From NCBI GenBank assembly GCA_022447605.1, contig JAKVBG010000023.1, positions 1 to 64,000 of the forward strand: a stretch of DNA of 64,000 nt, read 5' to 3'. Positions 54,787-63,849 of the stretch are shown here, one piece after another. This stretch comes from Mariniblastus sp. (lineage in GTDB: Bacteria > Planctomycetota > Planctomycetia > Pirellulales > Pirellulaceae). Every line of letters begins with the position of its first letter. Positions within the stretch are counted from its first letter, which is position 1. The notes beneath the pieces are model-generated. The model did no database searches. It worked only from the letters and a program-made list of their open reading frames with translations, and was not told the DNA's origin. The translations under genes were made by a program, and so were the position numbers.

Positions 54787-56610
54787 ATGAATCCCATACT
54801 CAGAACTGCCACACTGTTTTTCCTGGCTACAGGAATCGCCGGACTCGGCACAGCTTGTTTACCGGCCGACCAGCCCAACGTTCTCTTGATTGTTTGCGAT
54901 GACCTGAACGACTACGTGGAGGGGTATGACGGACACCCACAAACCAGAACCCCCAACATTCAGCGTTTGAGCCAAACCGGCGTTCGTTTCCTGCAAGCCC
55001 ACTGCACGATCCCGATCTGCGGGCCATCGCGGGCCAGTTTTTTCACCGGCATCTACCCTCACCATTCCGGCTGTTTCGGCTTCACGCGTTGGAACACGTA
55101 TGAAGTCCTGAACAACTCGCGAACCTTGATGGAACATTTTGGCGCCAATGGCTATCACACTCTGGGTACGGGTAAACTGATGCACCAACTCGACCGTAAG
55201 CAGTGGGAGACGTTCGGCAATCGGGCTGATTACGGACCGTTTGCTTTCGACGGAAAACAACGGGTGGCCCACCCGGATGTACCGGCCCCATTCCGGGAAA
55301 TCGGTCAGATTGATGGTTCCTTCGGCCCTCTGGTTGATTTTCAGGATCGCACCTTTCCCGACGGGAAACAGTACCGTTGGCTGACCGGAGGCTGGAACGA
55401 CGTCCAACCGCTGGTCCCTGGTGTCGAGGGACGAGCCGGGATGACGGCCGATGAAAGGAACGGGCAATGGGCGGTCGACCAACTGCAGTCTCTGGCCGAG
55501 GAAAAATCGGGACGCCCGTTTTTCATGGGAATCGGTTTCATTCGACCGCACACGCCGCTGATCGTTCCGCAGCGTTTCTTTGACATGTTCCCGCTGGACG
55601 AGATCCGTTTGCCCGAGATCCTGGAAGACGACGTCGCCGATACGTACGCGCACACGGTCCGCGGTCTGCCGTCGGAAAAAGAACCGAGCTCCGAGCGGAC
55701 TGCCGATATGGGAACACGGTTGTTTACGCAGTTGGCGGCCTCGTACGCAGAATCCGACGAAGGGCTGCGACGGTTTATCCAGGCGTATCTGGCAAGTGTT
55801 GCCTCGGTCGATGAACAGGTTGGAAAGATCCTCGATGCGCTCGAGGAAACAGGTCTGGATGAGAATACGATCGTCATCCTGACCAGTGACCACGGCTGGG
55901 GTATGGGCGAAAAAGATTACCTTTACAAAAATTCGCTCTGGCAGGAGAGCACTCGCGTGCCCTTGATCATTCGTGCCCCGGGCGCCGCGGCGCCCAACAC
56001 GTTCTGTCGTCAAGCTGTCTCCCTGGTCGATCTCTACCCCACCCTGGTCGAACTTTGCCGCCTTGAGGGAGAGACACGCAAGACCGAGGCGGGCCACCCC
56101 TTGGACGGCCATTCCCTGGCGCCTCTCCTGTCGGATCCTGCCCGCGGAAAATGGTCGGGGCCGGAGGCCGCCCTGACCGCCCTGTACAAGTGGCGAGCCA
56201 AATACGACCCATCCCGGGAAAGCTATTCCCTCCGGTCCGAAGACTGGCGGTATATCCGCTATGAAAACGGCAAGGAAGAACTGTACCGGACCTCCGAAGA
56301 TCCCCACGAATGGATGAACCTGGCCGAAAGACCCGACCTGCAATCGCGTCTGCAGGAATTCCGGGAACAGTTAACCAACCGGCTCAATTCCCCAAAAAAA
56401 CTGCTGGTTCCGCCACAACCTGCCTGGCAGCCCCAGGAGAAATCAGCTGCCGGACAGAAAACGACCGAACGCGATGCAGCCTACTGGAAAGACCGGCACT
56501 TCAAGAAACACCCCGAGGCCGATACCGATCAGGATGGTCAATTGAGCTGGCCCGAATTCAAGGCCCACAAGGCGAAACTCGATTCCGAGAAAACAGGCAA
56601 GGGGAAATAA
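54787..56610 (+). CDS. secreted sulfatase with C-terminal EF-hand
   Basis: The protein is 607 aa. A signal peptide (about 1-25) precedes a type I sulfatase with VLLIVCDDLNDYVEGYDGHP (metal Asp pair), the formylglycine motif CGPSR (IPICGPSRASFFTG), and VILTSDHGWGMGEKDYLYKN. The overall sequence is of the iduronate-2-sulfatase/choline-sulfatase type. A single EF-hand loop (DTDQDGQLSWPEF) lies at the very C-terminus. It would hydrolyse sulfate esters outside the cytoplasm. ATG 54787 is taken; the frame extends upstream to a TTG without a ribosome binding site. It is divergent from the DUF1553 gene across 299 bases. Confidence 0.93.
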   Translation: MNPILRTATLFFLATGIAGLGTACLPADQPNVLLIVCDDLNDYVEGYDGHPQTRTPNIQRLSQTGVRFLQAHCTIPICGPSRASFFTGIYPHHSGCFGFTRWNTYEVLNNSRTLMEHFGANGYHTLGTGKLMHQLDRKQWETFGNRADYGPFAFDGKQRVAHPDVPAPFREIGQIDGSFGPLVDFQDRTFPDGKQYRWLTGGWNDVQPLVPGVEGRAGMTADERNGQWAVDQLQSLAEEKSGRPFFMGIGFIRPHTPLIVPQRFFDMFPLDEIRLPEILEDDVADTYAHTVRGLPSEKEPSSERTADMGTRLFTQLAASYAESDEGLRRFIQAYLASVASVDEQVGKILDALEETGLDENTIVILTSDHGWGMGEKDYLYKNSLWQESTRVPLIIRAPGAAAPNTFCRQAVSLVDLYPTLVELCRLEGETRKTEAGHPLDGHSLAPLLSDPARGKWSGPEAALTALYKWRAKYDPSRESYSLRSEDWRYIRYENGKEELYRTSEDPHEWMNLAERPDLQSRLQEFREQLTNRLNSPKKLLVPPQPAWQPQEKSAAGQKTTERDAAYWKDRHFKKHPEADTDQDGQLSWPEFKAHKAKLDSEKTGKGK

Positions 56611-56685
56611 GCAGCAACCCGGCGCACACTGAGGGTTCCCGGCATCAGCCATCCCAGTCGATCTTCCCGCGCTGCGCCACAACTC

Positions 56686-57507
56686 TCAAACGGGTGGACT
56701 GGCGTCCGAGCTCGAATGATCGTCATGAACGGAACGGGGTGGACCGGGAAAAAAAGCATTGGTCGATCGAATGTAATCACGGTAGCCAGGTCGACGCTGC
56801 TCGATATCTTTTTCCAGCAGGGCAACACCGGAAACCTTGATCAACAGGAACGACATCAGGGCCGGGCTGAGCAGGGTCCACCAGGCACCCGCCGCACAGG
56901 CGACAAGGTAGAGTCCCCACCAGACCATAAAATCACCAAAATAATTCGGGTGACGAGTCAAACTCCACAGACCTCGGTCCATGACCTTCCCGCGATTTTC
57001 CGGATCTGATTTAAACTGGGCCATCTGGTAATCGCCCACCGACTCGAACAGCAACCCGATCAACCAGACCAGCAAACCGACCCCATCGAGCAATCCCAGC
57101 GGCAGGCCCGTCGCGAAAAACATCCCCGCCTGGATCGGCAGCGATACGAACCACATGATCGCGCCCTGCAGGAAAAAGACGCTGAACAGGCTGTACCACC
57201 AGAATCGATCCCCCTGCTTTTCCCGCATCGCCACGTACCGTCGATCTTCTCCCTTGCCACGATTGCGGAGCGTCAAGTAGAAGCTCAAGCGACAGCCCCA
57301 GATGACGACCATGCCCATCAACAGCCAAACCCGGGCATCCGGCACGTCGACCAGCAGGGCGGAGACGACCGCCAGAACAGCAAAACCGGCTCCCCAAAAT
57401 GGATCGACCACCGAGGCATCTTTACGGATCACGCTGATGATCCACAACTGGGCCATCAGGCCCAGCGCGACGGCCAGGTTAATCAGGGTGAACAGCGTGA
57501 AACTCAT
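56686..57507 (-). CDS. DUF1295 (steroid 5-alpha-reductase-like) membrane protein
   Basis: The protein is 273 aa with about seven membrane helices. SLTRHPNYFGDFMVWWGLYL and DIEQRRPGYRDYIRSTNAFF are the DUF1295/ICMT-like C-terminal signature (RHPNYxGE type and YxxYxxxT). The fold is shared with steroid reductases and isoprenylcysteine methyltransferases; NADPH-dependent reduction of a lipid is possible but not shown. It converges on the second sulfatase gene. Confidence 0.88.
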   Translation of the reverse strand: MSFTLFTLINLAVALGLMAQLWIISVIRKDASVVDPFWGAGFAVLAVVSALLVDVPDARVWLLMGMVVIWGCRLSFYLTLRNRGKGEDRRYVAMREKQGDRFWWYSLFSVFFLQGAIMWFVSLPIQAGMFFATGLPLGLLDGVGLLVWLIGLLFESVGDYQMAQFKSDPENRGKVMDRGLWSLTRHPNYFGDFMVWWGLYLVACAAGAWWTLLSPALMSFLLIKVSGVALLEKDIEQRRPGYRDYIRSTNAFFPGPPRSVHDDHSSSDASPPV

Positions 57508-58167
57508 GACCAGAACTCAAATTATGCACTTCACGAAACCAGCACGGCACAGGCATTGGTTGTACCGCCTAGCAACGGCTGCAACAAGCGGATCCAGAAT
57601 CCGAGACGACCGAGCCGCTGTTGATGGAGCGGCCGGGAAAGAGAGCCAGTGACAACCACGGCGCATAAAAAAACCGCAAAGACGAATTCGTACAATGCGG
57701 CATTTATTAGATACTCCAGCAAGATGTAGCGATGGGAGCTACTGGGAGACAGGCGAAAATCCGACGTGCTGAGCACTAGCCGATAATGATTTTGGCCTAC
57801 CCAAAAAAATGGTCCCTCAGCCGTATGTTGCCGGAGGTATCTGATTCTTTGAACCGGAATGAACCGGCCTGAATTAACTATACATCAAAACATGAAGTTG
57901 GGGTTTAGCCCAAGTGAACTTTTCTGTTTATCGGCACCTTGAACACTCAATATTTGCCCTTAGTCACAAAAAAAAATTTCGTTTCCGGTTGTTTTAACGG
58001 ACACGTTTAAAACCACCGTAAAAACAGGACGGGCAGTTTATAGACCAATTTAATCCGCCCGTCGATACGGATTTTACCGGCATCCGTCGGCTGGGCGAGA
58101 ACAGGCCGATCCGGGTGCCCTTAATCAGGATAGATCAGACCAGGATGAACGAACCGGAAGGGCTCAA
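57508..58167. other. long intergenic region, no supported gene
   Basis: These 660 bases lie between the DUF1295 gene start and the rsmG stop. An ORF at 57531-57776 (-) with a GTG start and one hydrophobic stretch has no ribosome binding site or recognised family. The part 57780-58080 is A+T-rich. GACGGGC (58028-58034) and GCCCGTC (58057-58063) are an inverted repeat around a 22-base A+T-rich loop. It is probably an rsmG-side terminator zone plus promoter of DUF1295. Confidence 0.5.
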
Positions 58168-58824
58168 TCAGGGAAGTTCTGGCCTGGCTCGCATCTCGAG
58201 AATCACGCTCTTCCATTCGGTTCCCGGACTGGCGTACTCTTTGAGCGGGGTCACCGTGATCCCGCCTGTCACATTCGCCTGGTTCGCCTGCTCCAGTTCC
58301 TCTGGCCATTTCGGCCCCTTGATCGCCAACAAGCGACCGACCGAAGGCCAGTGACCTTCAAACCAACGGCAGATTTTTACCATTGGTCCTACCGCCCGGG
58401 CGATCGTGACGTCAAATCGCACGTCCTCCAAGACCGCTTCTGCCCGCTCATTATAGATCTCAACATCCATTTCCAGGGCGGCGGCAAACTCTCCCAAGGC
58501 GGCCGCCTTTTTACCGACGGAATCAGTAAGCGTCAATTTGAGATCCGGCCGCAAGATCGCCAGCAACAGACCGGGAACGCCCCCACCCGAGCCGACGTCG
58601 AGCACCTCGATGTCAGGGGGAATCAAGGATGACAGTTCCACCGTATCCAACAGGTCCCTCGCCACAAACTGCTCCCACGTGGTGTGCCGGGTCAGGTTCA
58701 TTTGCTGGTTCTTGATCCACAACAGCACCGCGTATTGGCGAACCTTGTGCAAACAGGCGTCATCCAGATCGGCCAAGGCTTCAGCGAGCCCCAGCTGTTC
58801 AATCGCTGCTTTAATATCTTCCAT
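58168..58824 (-). CDS. rsmG: 16S rRNA (guanine527-N7)-methyltransferase
   Basis: The protein is 218 aa. SAM-binding motif I DVGSGGGVPGLLLAILRPDL and TIARAVGPMVKICRWFEGHW (the GidB RAV/RAF segment) identify RsmG, with NLTRHTTWEQFVARDLLDTV (the NLT and H.xDSL-like motif) at the N-terminus. It methylates G527 of 16S rRNA; loss gives low-level streptomycin resistance in other bacteria. It is downstream of plsC/cdsA on the same strand, 43 bases from cdsA. Confidence 0.94.
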   Translation of the reverse strand: MEDIKAAIEQLGLAEALADLDDACLHKVRQYAVLLWIKNQQMNLTRHTTWEQFVARDLLDTVELSSLIPPDIEVLDVGSGGGVPGLLLAILRPDLKLTLTDSVGKKAAALGEFAAALEMDVEIYNERAEAVLEDVRFDVTIARAVGPMVKICRWFEGHWPSVGRLLAIKGPKWPEELEQANQANVTGGITVTPLKEYASPGTEWKSVILEMRARPELP

Positions 58825-58867
58825 AGACCTGAATCCAATCCCTCTGCCTGAGTTTAATTAATTGCTA

Positions 58868-59938
58868 TCAAGTCAAAAGGAAATTCAGGAACTGGGCGAC
58901 GATTCCGTCAGGATCCCGCACGACGGTCGGTTCGGCCAGGCAAAAACGGGTGACGTGGAAAAATATGGGTGCGGCAAAACAGACGGAGTCAATCCGATCG
59001 AGAACGCCCGCGTGACCGGTCACAAGCGTTCCGTAGTCCTTGATTCCCCGGTCCCGTTTAATGGCCGACATCGTCATACTCCCAGAGGACGCCATCACGC
59101 TGATCAGTACGGCCATGAAACCGGCACCGTACCAGGTGAACGGGGTCACGTCAGGCAACAGCAACTGGATCAGCATGCCGACCACTGCCGTGCTACAAAC
59201 CGTTCCAATCAAGCCTTCCCAGGTCTTGGTCGGGTTGATGGCCGCGGCGATCACGTATCGACCAAACAGCCGATCCCAGACGAAATGCAAGGTGTCACTC
59301 ACCTGGACCATCACAATGAAAAAGAACAGCAGTCCAGTCGGCTTACCGCTCCACGGCTCCCAGACACCGGTCGACTGATTGTATTTCACCAAGTCGAGGT
59401 ACAAGAGCGCGGGGGCATGGCTCAGGGCGTAAACGCAGATCAAAACACCAAATTGAATTTTGGCAGAACGCTCAAGGAAGCGTTTGTGATCTCCGGTAAA
59501 TGCGATCCTTGCTGGGATAAACAACGAAACGTAAACGGGGATCAGAATCGTGTAAAAGTTGTACCAGTCAAGACCGACCAGGACATATTGCATCGGTGTA
59601 AAAACGAAAAACACCCAGAACAAGGTTCGATGATCCGCCCGACGGGTCGGCGTCATCGTAATGAACTCTCGCAGTGCCCAAAACGAAAGAACGCCAAAGA
59701 AGACAACTGTCACCACCTTGCTCAGGCAGAGTGCCACCACCAACATGACGCAGATCGTCAGCCACGCGCCAACCCGGCGGTTGAAGGTCCGTATGATCGC
59801 CTTGTCAAAATTTGATTCCGGTTGCCGACGCAATATTTGCCCGGCAGTAAACAGCGCACCAAGCACAACGAACACGATCAGGATCAGGATGATCGTGGCC
59901 CAATCGAGCGATTCGAAATCAAAAAAGGAATCCAGCAC
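58868..59938 (-). CDS. cdsA: phosphatidate cytidylyltransferase
   Basis: The protein is 356 aa with about eight to nine membrane helices. SAIKRDRGIKDYGTLVTGHA followed by GVLDRID is the CDP-diglyceride synthetase signature (S-x-x-KR-x4-KD through H-x-G-x-x-DR-x-D). It makes CDP-diacylglycerol from phosphatidic acid. The acyltransferase gene that supplies phosphatidic acid is just upstream (11 bases), so both form a phospholipid operon. The His-Gly of the signature reads GHAGVLDR, a common variant. Confidence 0.94.
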   Translation of the reverse strand: MLDSFFDFESLDWATIILILIVFVVLGALFTAGQILRRQPESNFDKAIIRTFNRRVGAWLTICVMLVVALCLSKVVTVVFFGVLSFWALREFITMTPTRRADHRTLFWVFFVFTPMQYVLVGLDWYNFYTILIPVYVSLFIPARIAFTGDHKRFLERSAKIQFGVLICVYALSHAPALLYLDLVKYNQSTGVWEPWSGKPTGLLFFFIVMVQVSDTLHFVWDRLFGRYVIAAAINPTKTWEGLIGTVCSTAVVGMLIQLLLPDVTPFTWYGAGFMAVLISVMASSGSMTMSAIKRDRGIKDYGTLVTGHAGVLDRIDSVCFAAPIFFHVTRFCLAEPTVVRDPDGIVAQFLNFLLT

Positions 59939-59949
59939 GTCTTCTCTTT

Positions 59950-60555
59950 TTACTGTTTCAGGTTAAGGACGGCTTGGCGCGCCCGGGTGAGAAATTCGTT
60001 TTTTCCTTCACCGGCTTCCAGCCAGATTGGAGAACCAATAGAAATGCTACTGAGTAACGGCACCGGGAGGAACTCACCCTTGGGCATGACTCGATTCAGG
60101 TTGTCAAAATAAACGGGAACCAGTTCGAGGTCAGGCCGCTTTTTTCCCAGGTAGTACAAACCACTCTTGAAGTCACGTAATTCCCCGGTGGGGTTCCTCC
60201 CGCCCTCAGGGAAAACGATCAGCGAGTACTTGTCCCTGATCTCGCGTATCATCATGTCGATCGGACTATTGTGAACTTTGATCTTCGTCCGATCAATCAA
60301 CAGCGCGTTAAAAACACTGGCCATGTACCGGCGGACGGGGCCCGCCTGCCAATAATCGGCCGCCGCCACCGGCCGCGTCAGGTTCCTCAATTGCTTCGGC
60401 AATGAGGCCCATAAAACAAGCGCATCAAGGTGACTGGTATGATTGGCGAAATAGACTCGCTGGCAAATATCCGGCTCGCAATCGACCCAGCGCACCGTGG
60501 CTCCGCTCAGGATTTTTGCCAAATTCGCTAAAAAAGGTACGGTGATCTGTTTCAT
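59950..60555 (-). CDS. PlsC-like 1-acylglycerol-3-phosphate acyltransferase
   Basis: The protein is 201 aa. It has the acyltransferase HxxxxD motif (YFANHTSHLDALVLW) and the PEGGR block (YSLIVFPEGGRNPTGELRDF), where Glu/Gly bind the glycerol phosphate. The sequence is short for PlsC and has few hydrophobic helices. It would acylate lysophosphatidic acid for the adjacent CdsA; an alternative acyl acceptor is possible. The ATG at 60555 starts the similarity (MKQITVPFLANLA); 11 bases separate it from cdsA. Confidence 0.88.
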   Translation of the reverse strand: MKQITVPFLANLAKILSGATVRWVDCEPDICQRVYFANHTSHLDALVLWASLPKQLRNLTRPVAAADYWQAGPVRRYMASVFNALLIDRTKIKVHNSPIDMMIREIRDKYSLIVFPEGGRNPTGELRDFKSGLYYLGKKRPDLELVPVYFDNLNRVMPKGEFLPVPLLSSISIGSPIWLEAGEGKNEFLTRARQAVLNLKQ

Positions 60556-61119
60556 GGAACCAGGGACCCGTGAGCGGGCCTGGGCCTTCGCCCGAAATCG
60601 TGTGTCAACGGGTTACGCAATGACCGGGACCATAATAGTTGAAACCGTGATTTCCTCCGATATGAATTGCCGCCAACAAGGCCGATAAACGGTAAATGAG
60701 GGGCTAGTTAAGCAAAAACAGCCCCGATTCTTGATCGCCAGCACTCTATCGGTTCTTGTCAGGCAGTGCAGCGATAGCGGACCTGCCTTTGCCCAAGCGT
60801 CCTACAAGAAAGCGGGTCGGACCGAATCGAAGGTGCGGGACCTTCTCTGCAGGGCGCGACCCGCTATCAATCCAACCACCTCAGGGCACGCTGGAACGAA
60901 CTCCCGTAGTTGGACTTTTACGTAAACCCAAACCGATGAGAAAAGTTTCAGAAATTGACCGTTTGTTGGAAATTTGGTTTGGCTTGGTGCAACCACCCAG
61001 CGAGGTTCCTTAAATGGCCCCTTAAAGTTGACGCCAAAAGAAACAGAAAGGGCAGAAAAAAAACGGCAAATCGGTTACAAAGAGATCCGTCATTTTGTTC
61101 AATCGATACAGGGATGCCG
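60556..61119. other. divergent intergenic region with nested hairpin
   Basis: These 564 bases lie between the plsC-like gene start and rhaB start. No gene is supported. At 60811-60865 a nested structure is present: outer AGCGGGTCG/CGACCCGCT (9 bp) and inner AAGGT/ACCTT with a GCGGG loop. The part near rhaB is A-rich. Confidence 0.5.
60811..60865. other. nested inverted repeat (possible structured RNA or regulatory site)
   Basis: AGCGGGTCG (60811-60819) pairs perfectly with CGACCCGCT (60857-60865); inside, AAGGT (60830-60834) pairs with ACCTT (60840-60844). It does not fit a tRNA or a simple terminator. Confidence 0.45.
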
Positions 61120-62616
61120 ATGTCCAAGGCTTTTATTGCCGTTGACCTTGGGGCAGAATCTGGCCGGGTCATCGTGGTGACGCTCGACCAGGGCCAGGTC
61201 GAATTCAGTGAAGTCCACCGCTTTCCGAATTCCGTCATTCACCTGCCGACAGGTCTGCACTGGAACCTGCCCGAACTTTGGCGTGAAATTGTCGCCGGCC
61301 TGGAACGGGCAGCCGACTGGTGTGCTCAACAGTCGCGACAACCCGTCTCGGTTGGGGTAGATACCTGGGGTGTCGATTGGGCACTGGTTTCGGCCGATGG
61401 TGAACTGTGCGGCTTACCGCACACCTACCGAGACGCCCGGAACCCGGCCGCATTTGAACAGGTAGTTCAACAACTGGGCGCGGACCGTCTCTACCAGACG
61501 ACCGGCATCCAATTGATGCACATCAACTCACTCTACTCGCTGTATGCGCAGTTTGCTGCAGACCCGGTACTGGTCCAACAGTCAGCGCGTCTGATGTTCA
61601 TTCCCGACCTGCTGCACTACTGGTTGAGCGGACAATTCAGCTGTGAACACACGATCGCCTCCACCAGCCAGATGCTGAACGTCCATACCGGGGAATGGGC
61701 CAAGGATCTGCTTGAGGCGTTAAAAATGCCCACGCATATCTGCCACGACGTCACACCACCGGCAACGCGCATCGGGACCATCCTGCCAGGCCTGGCCGAA
61801 CAGACAGGGCTGCCCGCCACGGTCCAGGTCGTGCTGCCGCCTTCGCACGATACGGCCGCTGCAGTAGCCTCTGTGCCAGCCGGACCAGGCTCTGACTGGG
61901 CTTATATTTCCAGCGGTACCTGGTCATTGCTGGGAGCCGAATTGACCGATCCCTGCGTTTCTGAGGCAGCCCAGGCAGCCATGTTTACCAATGAGGTCGG
62001 TATCGATGGAACAATCCGCTTCCTGAAAAATATCGCCGGTCTCTGGCTCGTCCAACAATGCCGGGCCGGACTGGTCGAAGGTGGCCAGGAATTCAGCTAT
62101 GCCGAACTGACCGAGGCCGCCCGGCAGAGCCCTCCCTTCCGAACGCTATTGAACCCGCAGCACGCGCCCCTCTCTCTGACCGGGGGCATGCTGGAGAAAA
62201 TCAACCAGTACGCCATCGCCACCGGCCAGCCGGAATGTGAGACTCCGGGCCAGTACATCCGCTGTTGCCTGGAAAGCTTGGCCATGGCCTACCATCAGAA
62301 CGTGGAATCACTCGAATCGGTGCTCGACCGCCAATTCGATTGCATTCATGTGGTGGGTGGCGGCGGCCGCAACAGCCTGCTGAACCAGTTAACCGCCGAC
62401 GTGGCAGGCAAGACCGTAGTGGTTGGCCCGTTCGAGGCAACCGCTGTCGGCAATGGACTGGTCCAGGCAATGGCCTGCGGAGAAATTGCCAACCTGGCCG
62501 ATTTGAGGAGCGTTGTCAGGAACTCGTTCGAGTTGGAAACGTATCATCCGAACCCGAACGACTCGATCCAGGCCAATTACCAGAGGTATTGCCAGTTGCC
62601 GGTCGACCCTTGTTAA
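61120..62616 (+). CDS. rhaB: rhamnulokinase
   Basis: The protein is 498 aa of the FGGY kinase family. AFIAVDLGAESGRVIVVTLD (phosphate-1), VGVDTWGVDWALVSADGELC, LPPSHDTAAAVASVPAGPG and ISSGTWSLLGAELTDPCVSE, with IHVVGGGGRNSLLNQLTAD (adenosine), follow E. coli RhaB closely. It phosphorylates L-rhamnulose in L-rhamnose catabolism. The neighbours do not include rhaA or rhaD. The start ATG 61120 (AGGG 6 bases upstream) is preferred to ATG 61114 and to the longer frame that begins at 60955. L-fuculokinase is less likely on similarity. Confidence 0.93.
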   Translation: MSKAFIAVDLGAESGRVIVVTLDQGQVEFSEVHRFPNSVIHLPTGLHWNLPELWREIVAGLERAADWCAQQSRQPVSVGVDTWGVDWALVSADGELCGLPHTYRDARNPAAFEQVVQQLGADRLYQTTGIQLMHINSLYSLYAQFAADPVLVQQSARLMFIPDLLHYWLSGQFSCEHTIASTSQMLNVHTGEWAKDLLEALKMPTHICHDVTPPATRIGTILPGLAEQTGLPATVQVVLPPSHDTAAAVASVPAGPGSDWAYISSGTWSLLGAELTDPCVSEAAQAAMFTNEVGIDGTIRFLKNIAGLWLVQQCRAGLVEGGQEFSYAELTEAARQSPPFRTLLNPQHAPLSLTGGMLEKINQYAIATGQPECETPGQYIRCCLESLAMAYHQNVESLESVLDRQFDCIHVVGGGGRNSLLNQLTADVAGKTVVVGPFEATAVGNGLVQAMACGEIANLADLRSVVRNSFELETYHPNPNDSIQANYQRYCQLPVDPC

Positions 62617-62676
62617 AACAGAGCGCAAGGTTCAGGGGTTCAGCTATCTCTTCCCCCACCTGCACCAGGAAACTTG

Positions 62677-63177
62677 TTACCAACCGCGGTCCGTCGACTG
62701 GCGCGATTCAGCCACCGGCATACTCCGACCACCACCGGACTTGCCAAACCTCAGGATAAACAGGGTCCCAACCAATCCTGCCAGAACGATGATCCAGGTG
62801 ATCCAGACAGGGCTGTTACCCACGTACCGCAGCAGCAGGCAACTGACGCCAATGCTGGTCCACATCAGCAGAATCGAAATGAGGCGGGCCCGAGTTGACA
62901 TTTCACTCGTCCCGTCCAGGTACGGCAGGTACTTGGCAAAGAATGGATTGCGGACCAATCGGCGTTCCAGGCGAGGGCTGCTCTTGGTCAAAAAGAGCGA
63001 GGCCAGGATCAACGGGCCAACCGTCGGGATACCGGGCAAGAAAACACCAATCCCGGCCACACCGACAAACAGGATCCCGATACAGGCCAGCACGGCCCGC
63101 TTGAGGCGACTTGAACCAGGTGTTGGTGGCACCGGCTGAACCTCAGGTCGCGTTGGGTGAGATGTGGGCCGTGTCAT
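62677..63177 (-). CDS. YbaN/DUF454 family membrane protein
   Basis: The protein is 166 aa with about four membrane helices. ACIGILFVGVAGIGVFLPGI and PTVGPLILASLFLTKSSPRL are the DUF454 signature (GxxGxxLPxxPTxPFLLLA type), followed by LERRLVRNPFFAKYLPYL. Function is unknown. ATG 63177 (MTRPTSH) is preferred to GTG 63210 because the family region begins later and a Pro-rich cytoplasmic tail already precedes it. Confidence 0.88.
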   Translation of the reverse strand: MTRPTSHPTRPEVQPVPPTPGSSRLKRAVLACIGILFVGVAGIGVFLPGIPTVGPLILASLFLTKSSPRLERRLVRNPFFAKYLPYLDGTSEMSTRARLISILLMWTSIGVSCLLLRYVGNSPVWITWIIVLAGLVGTLFILRFGKSGGGRSMPVAESRQSTDRGW

Positions 63178-63278
63178 CGAAAACCATCCATCGTCGTTTC
63201 GTTTGCCCACAGTCTAACAAAAAATGACTACCGAGATGAAACCGGCCCTGCCGGGCCTCGATAACTACTGAATCGGGA

Positions 63279-63312
63279 CAAAAAAAAAGCAGCCTGGCGA
63301 ACCAGGCTGCTG
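63279..63312 (-). terminator. intrinsic terminator after lipoprotein gene
   Basis: On the minus strand AGCAGCCTGG/CCAGGCTGCT forms a 10-bp stem with a 4-base loop followed by eight T residues. It ends the lipoprotein transcript. Confidence 0.93.
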
Positions 63313-63334
63313 CTGATTATCGGAAATCGAATGG

Positions 63335-63811
63335 CTAGGAACCGTCCGACTTAAGATCAAAATTAAAGACGTTTTCACCATCGCTGGTCACTTTCGCCTT
63401 CAGCTTGCTGTTGCGACCCTTGTAGGACGGGTGTACTTTCTCCGGGGTCGCTTGCTCTTCTTCGACTCCCTCGACACCCCCACCGTCACCGGCAGGTTCC
63501 GCGTAAGTCGAAATCGAGACAATGTACTCTCCCGGAAGACATCCCTCCGTTTCGCGCACCAGCATTACGTAGCTGCCTTGGTCGTTGGTAAACCCGATCG
63601 CGCCGCGTGCAGGTTTATCCCCGCTCGTGTTCAAATCAGGCATGAACTCGATCGTAGCCGACTTGAGTGGATTCCCATCCAAGGTCACCTTGCCCTTGGT
63701 CGAATAGTAAGGACCCCCTTCGGAACCCCCACAACCAACCTGCAAGACAAACAAGCAGGGCAAAACGAGCATCAAGGCAAACGCGCTGTTTTTAACGAAA
63801 GTCATCTTCAT
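63335..63811 (-). CDS. lipoprotein with carboxypeptidase-regulatory-like domain
   Basis: The protein is about 158 aa. A signal peptide ends in the lipobox LQVGCGG, followed by a beta-sandwich-type domain starting YYSTKGKVTLDGNPLKSATI, typical of the carboxypeptidase-regulatory-like domains widespread among planctomycete lipoproteins, and an acidic loop (GGGVEGVEEEQAT). It is probably anchored in the outer or inner membrane. Start ATG 63811 (GGAAG just upstream) is preferred; ATG 63832 and 63805 are in frame. It is directly downstream of a DUF1559 gene (partly in the window), the same arrangement as at 12.2-13.7 kb. Confidence 0.82.
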   Translation of the reverse strand: MKMTFVKNSAFALMLVLPCLFVLQVGCGGSEGGPYYSTKGKVTLDGNPLKSATIEFMPDLNTSGDKPARGAIGFTNDQGSYVMLVRETEGCLPGEYIVSISTYAEPAGDGGGVEGVEEEQATPEKVHPSYKGRNSKLKAKVTSDGENVFNFDLKSDGS

Positions 63812-63849
63812 CAATCTTCCATATCTTTCCATGATATCAAACCAATCCT

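Noticed and set aside
57531..57776. Small membrane protein ORF on the minus strand
   Set aside because: GTG start without a ribosome binding site, one hydrophobic patch only, no recognised relatives.
60811..60865. Possible selC (tRNA-Sec) gene, looked for because of the two TGA genes
   Set aside because: No UCA anticodon arm, no T-loop TTCGA at proper spacing and no long acceptor or variable arm; the structure is a nested hairpin only.
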